This document shows positions 60,441-64,000 of a DNA stretch of 64,000 nucleotides, one piece after another. The stretch comes from Rosa chinensis (lineage: Eukaryota > Streptophyta > Magnoliopsida > Rosales > Rosaceae). How positions within the stretch are numbered: the stretch's first letter is position 1; each line of letters starts with the position of its first letter. The DNA lies in assembly GCF_002994745.2 (NCBI RefSeq), contig NC_037094.1:20933001-20997000 (forward strand). The letters run 5' to 3'. The translations under genes were made by a program, and so were the position numbers. The notes under the pieces were generated by a model, which made no database searches, was not told where the DNA came from, and worked only from the letters and a program-made list of their open reading frames with translations.

Positions 60441-60899
60441 ATCTCCCACTGAACTAGGATTATATAATGTATAGCTTGTAAGCAAACTATAACTGGATTG
60501 TGCACTTTGAATCTAAAGTATTATCTGTTTTCAAAATCCTGTCAATTAATATTCACCAAGCTGAATCACAAAAGAACATAATAAATTGATAAATTATCAG
60601 TTTCTTATGATCACATCATGATGAACAAAATTACATGGATTACCCCAAGTATGATCATGCTTGTCATGTAGAAATCGATATTGCAAGCATAGATGATCCT
60701 GATGGAATTTATTCAAATATGCATGTTTGCTGATGTGATCTCAGCAACATATTAATGTATACATTCTCTGAATCATGCAGCAATATATTTGAATATAATG
60801 ATATCATTCAAAATGTATGAATGAACTAATGATGACTGACTGAAATGGTTAATATCAAATGCATTACTTATTAACAGTAACATACAGCAACCTACACTT
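60441..60899 (-). other. 3' untranslated part of the copia internal region
   Basis: A/T-rich sequence between the pol stop codon and the purine tract, with no frame of note. Confidence 0.6.
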
Positions 60900-63800
60900 C
60901 TAAACATCAATTCTATCTAAAATTCCCATGTTTTCTACATGATTAACAAACACAGAAACTGGTAATGCTTTTGTCAGTGGATCTGCAAGTTGCTCTTTTG
61001 TTCCAATCTTCATCACTTCTATTTCATTATCCCTCACACTCTCTCTTACTGAAAAATACTTCACATCTATATTCCTTGACCCTGCTGTTCTTCTGTTGTT
61101 CTTTGAAAAGAACACAGCTGCTGCATTGTCACAGTATATAGCCAATGGCCTCTCAATTGAATCCACTACCTTCATTCTGGAAATAAAATTTTTGAGCCAT
61201 AATGAATGTGCTGTAGCCTCATATATTGCAATGTATTCTGCCTGGAAAGTTGAAGTGGCAGTCAATGATTGCTTATTAGTCTTCCATGAAATTGCTCCTC
61301 CAACAAACATGAATATGTATCCAGTTGTTGACTTCAAATCATCTAAATCCTGCTTGTATGAAGCATCTGTGTAGCACTCTACTTTCAGTTCTTGATCTTC
61401 TATTCTCTTATACACCATCATGTGATTTCTGGTACTTTTCAGATATCTCAATACTTTCTTCCCTGCAACCCAGTGTTCATGACCAGCATTTGATTGGTAT
61501 CTGGATAGCATGTTTACTGCAAAGCTTATATCTGGCCTTGTGCAAACTTGTGCATACATAAGGCTTCCAACCAACCTAGCATAGGGCACATTTTCCATGC
61601 ATTTCCTTTCCAATACATTTTGAGGACATTGTCCTTTATGTAACTTATCACCTTTAGAAATAGGTGCATTTCCTGATCTGCATTTTTCTAGGCCAAATCT
61701 TTGTAAAATCTTGTCAATATAATTCTTTTGTGACAGTCCTAGCATACATTGACTTCTATTTCTGCTAATTTCTATCCCAAGTACATAATGAGCTTCCCCC
61801 ATGTCTTTCATATCAAAATTCTTCATCAGAAAATCTTTTGTGGCTTTTAGCAAACCAACATTGCTGCTAGCTAATAGGATATCATCTACATATAATACTA
61901 AAAATATGAAATGACTCCCACTAACCTTGCAGTACACACATTCATCCAATTTGTTTTCTTCAAATCCAAAGTCAGAGATCACAGCATCAAACTTTAAATA
62001 CCACTGCCTGGATGCTTGTTTCAGTCCATAAATTGACTTGTTAAGCTTGCAAACCTTCTTTTCATCTTCTACGAACCCTTCTGATTGAAGCATGTAGATA
62101 TCCTCCTGTAAGTCTCCATTTAAGAATGCAGTTTTAACATCCATTTGATGCAATTCTAAATTGTAATGTGCAACTAGGGCCATTATGACTCTAAAGGCAT
62201 CCTTAGTTGAGACAGGTGAAAAAGTCTCATTGTAGTCTATACCTTCCTTTTGATTGTACCCTTTTGCTACGAGTCTGGCTTTGTATCTCTCAACCTTGCC
62301 ATTTGCATCCCTTTTTGTTTTATAAACCCACTTGCATCCAATAGGTTTTAAATCTGCAGTTCTGTCTACCAATGTCCAAACACTATTCTGTGACATGCTT
62401 TGAAGTTCATCCTCCATTGCAAGCTTCCATTTGTGACTGTTGTCTGATTGCATAGCCTCCTTTAGTGATGCAGGATCATTTTCTTCCCCCAAATCAAACT
62501 CAACTGCAGTCAAATATAAATGATAATCATTGGATATTGCAGGCTTCCTGGATCTTTCTGATCTTCTTAGAACTTGTTCTGCTTCCATGATAGGAACTTC
62601 TGCATTTCCATGGTTTTGATCTGCACTAACACCATTAACTTGATCTTCAACATTGGCTTCTTGATTTTGATTTTCTATTTGTGTTTCTGGAATTATATCT
62701 TCATAAATAGCATGAGTACCCGTCTGCATAATTTCTGGAAAAATAAACCAGTCATCCATGTTGCTGTACTCTTTGTCTAAGCTTGTCTCTTCTGTCACAC
62801 TTGCATTCTGATCAAACACTTCATCAAAAAATGTTGCTCTATGTGTTTCAAAAATTCTATTGTGCCTGGTAGAGCAATAAAATTTGAATCCCTTTGATTT
62901 TTCTGGATAGCCAATAAAATAGGCACTTATTGACTTGGATTCAAGTTTATCATTTTCTTCATTATACACTCTTGCTTCTGCCTTACAACCCCAGACATGT
63001 AGATGATTCAGACTTGGTTTGTAGCCACACCAAATCTCAAATGGAGTTTTGAGGACTGCTTTGCTTGGTGTCCTATTGCAGATGTTGTTTGCTGTTCTCA
63101 ATGCTTCTCCCCATAAGAACTTTGGTAAACCTGATCTGGTGAACATACTTCGAACCATGTTCATCAATGTTCTGTTTCTTCTTTCAGAAACACCATTTTG
63201 TTGTGGTGTATATGGTGTGGTATATTGAGCAACAATGCCACATTGTTCTAAATATGTAGCAAAAGGTCCTTTATCCTGCCCTTTCTCAGAATACTTACCA
63301 TAGTATTCACCACCTCGATCTAACCTTATCACCTTAATGAGTTTCTCAGTCTGTCTTTCTACTTCAGTTTTGAAAATCTTGAAAACGTCTAGCACTTGTG
63401 ACTTATCAGAAATTAAATAAACAAAACAGTACCTTGAAAAATCATCAATGAAAGTTACAAAATAGGAGTTTCCACAAATGGTGTTTATAGGAAATGGACC
63501 ACAAACATCTGTGTGGATTAGTTGAAGCAAACAATCAGATCTTTTGGAATGCAGATTTCTCAAATTTGTCATTTTTCCCTTTAAACAATCCACACATGTT
63601 TCAAAATCACTAAAATCTAATGCAGGTAAAATTCCTTGTTTCACTAGCTCATGCATTCTTTGTTTTGAAATGTATCCTAATCTTTTGTGCCAAAGAAAAG
63701 ATGATGTATGTTGCTTATTCTTTCTCTTAACACCAACAACTGTTTTTGACACATTGAAAACATGATGATTTTGAATAGCTGCATTCGTGCAAATGACATG

Positions 63801-63998
63801 CCAGTAACCATCAATTAAAATAGCATCACCAAAACAAGATGAATTTTCATAGAAATACATAGCCCTATTATTACTTGAAAAGCTGAAAGCATCATCCATT
63901 ACAAATTGAGAACCAGATATGAGGTTTCTCTTTATTAAGGGAATACAATACACATTATCTAATACCAGAACATACTTATTCCTAAATACTAATTTGAC
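60900..63998 (-). CDS. Ty1/copia pol polyprotein, partial (open to the window edge)
   Basis: More than 1000 codons without a stop, continuing upstream past the window in the frame VLVLDNVYCIPLIKRNLISG. Domains in order: gag-pre-integrase and integrase zinc finger (HKRLGYISKQ... CVDCLKGK), integrase core with the catalytic acids in LIHTDVCGPF, RLDRGGEYYG and NGVSERRNR, reverse transcriptase with LYVDDILLAS, and RNase H (CYTDASYKQDLDDLKSTTGY; FQAEYIAIYEATAHSLWLKN). The stop is at 60900-60902. Two departures stand out: the zinc-finger LGH histidine is Tyr, and the RNase H TEAEY motif reads FQAEY, which other copia elements also show. Gag, the 5' LTR and the target duplication lie outside the window. 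The open frame suggests a young element. Confidence 0.93.
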   Translation of the reverse strand, partial: VKLVFRNKYVLVLDNVYCIPLIKRNLISGSQFVMDDAFSFSSNNRAMYFYENSSCFGDAILIDGYWHVICTNAAIQNHHVFNVSKTVVGVKRKNKQHTSSFLWHKRLGYISKQRMHELVKQGILPALDFSDFETCVDCLKGKMTNLRNLHSKRSDCLLQLIHTDVCGPFPINTICGNSYFVTFIDDFSRYCFVYLISDKSQVLDVFKIFKTEVERQTEKLIKVIRLDRGGEYYGKYSEKGQDKGPFATYLEQCGIVAQYTTPYTPQQNGVSERRNRTLMNMVRSMFTRSGLPKFLWGEALRTANNICNRTPSKAVLKTPFEIWCGYKPSLNHLHVWGCKAEARVYNEENDKLESKSISAYFIGYPEKSKGFKFYCSTRHNRIFETHRATFFDEVFDQNASVTEETSLDKEYSNMDDWFIFPEIMQTGTHAIYEDIIPETQIENQNQEANVEDQVNGVSADQNHGNAEVPIMEAEQVLRRSERSRKPAISNDYHLYLTAVEFDLGEENDPASLKEAMQSDNSHKWKLAMEDELQSMSQNSVWTLVDRTADLKPIGCKWVYKTKRDANGKVERYKARLVAKGYNQKEGIDYNETFSPVSTKDAFRVIMALVAHYNLELHQMDVKTAFLNGDLQEDIYMLQSEGFVEDEKKVCKLNKSIYGLKQASRQWYLKFDAVISDFGFEENKLDECVYCKVSGSHFIFLVLYVDDILLASSNVGLLKATKDFLMKNFDMKDMGEAHYVLGIEISRNRSQCMLGLSQKNYIDKILQRFGLEKCRSGNAPISKGDKLHKGQCPQNVLERKCMENVPYARLVGSLMYAQVCTRPDISFAVNMLSRYQSNAGHEHWVAGKKVLRYLKSTRNHMMVYKRIEDQELKVECYTDASYKQDLDDLKSTTGYIFMFVGGAISWKTNKQSLTATSTFQAEYIAIYEATAHSLWLKNFISRMKVVDSIERPLAIYCDNAAAVFFSKNNRRTAGSRNIDVKYFSVRESVRDNEIEVMKIGTKEQLADPLTKALPVSVFVNHVENMGILDRIDV

Positions 63999-64000
63999 AC

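Overview
The window is nuclear DNA of a flowering plant, almost certainly a eudicot. The evidence is plant-specific genes with GT-AG introns, telo-box and site II promoter motifs, and dense plant transposons of several classes. I cannot fix the species; a Rosaceae-like genome is only a hunch. All coordinates come from reading by eye. Exon borders were set by splice consensus, reading phase and remembered family sequences.

Five protein-coding genes are supported. (1) An intronless arogenate dehydratase (674-1840, minus), the last step of plastid phenylalanine synthesis. (2) A five-exon GT8 glucuronosyltransferase of the PGSIP7/8 type (25084-29276, plus). (3) Spliceosomal Sm D2 (CDS 30165-31115, minus), with a second 5' UTR exon about 2 kb upstream. 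(4) A five-exon pectinesterase without a PMEI pro-domain (36964-39175, plus). (5) PEX19, the farnesylated peroxisomal membrane-protein receptor (40015-43469, minus), convergent with the pectinesterase.

The most interesting system lies in the long 5' UTR intron of Sm D2. Seven tandem copies of a box C/D snoRNA-like unit sit there in the sense orientation. Two copies carry an intact guide next to a canonical D' box, perfectly complementary to the AAGAACGAAAGU segment of 18S rRNA, the site served by human U59 and yeast snR54. A third copy keeps the guide but has a damaged D' box. The host promoter has three site II motifs and a telo-box, the usual signature of plant ribosome-biogenesis genes. 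One transcript may therefore supply both a splicing protein and a dosage-amplified rRNA methylation guide.

Region by region. 0-2 kb: the dehydratase. 2-16.3 kb: six-plus tandem copies of a ~0.93-kb unit, interrupted by a 3.16-kb solo LTR, two Mutator-like elements with perfect 9-bp target duplications, a 251-bp filler that may be plastid-derived, and a composite retroelement block. 16.3-24.4 kb: gene-free, with interleaved inverted repeats, two hAT-like elements and a 2.1-kb Mutator-like element. 24.4-33.4 kb: PGSIP8 and Sm D2. 33.5-36.9 kb: small TIR elements and short duplications. 37-43.5 kb: pectinesterase and PEX19. 43.5-52.6 kb: two mini-Helitrons and a complete but coding-dead 6.4-kb Ty1/copia element. 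52.7-59.8 kb: two decayed duplicates of the pectinesterase-PEX19 block. In these the PEX19 part has become a series of short coiled-coil exons, yet each ends in a CaaX box. 60-64 kb: a Ty1/copia element on the minus strand whose pol frame is open to the window edge.
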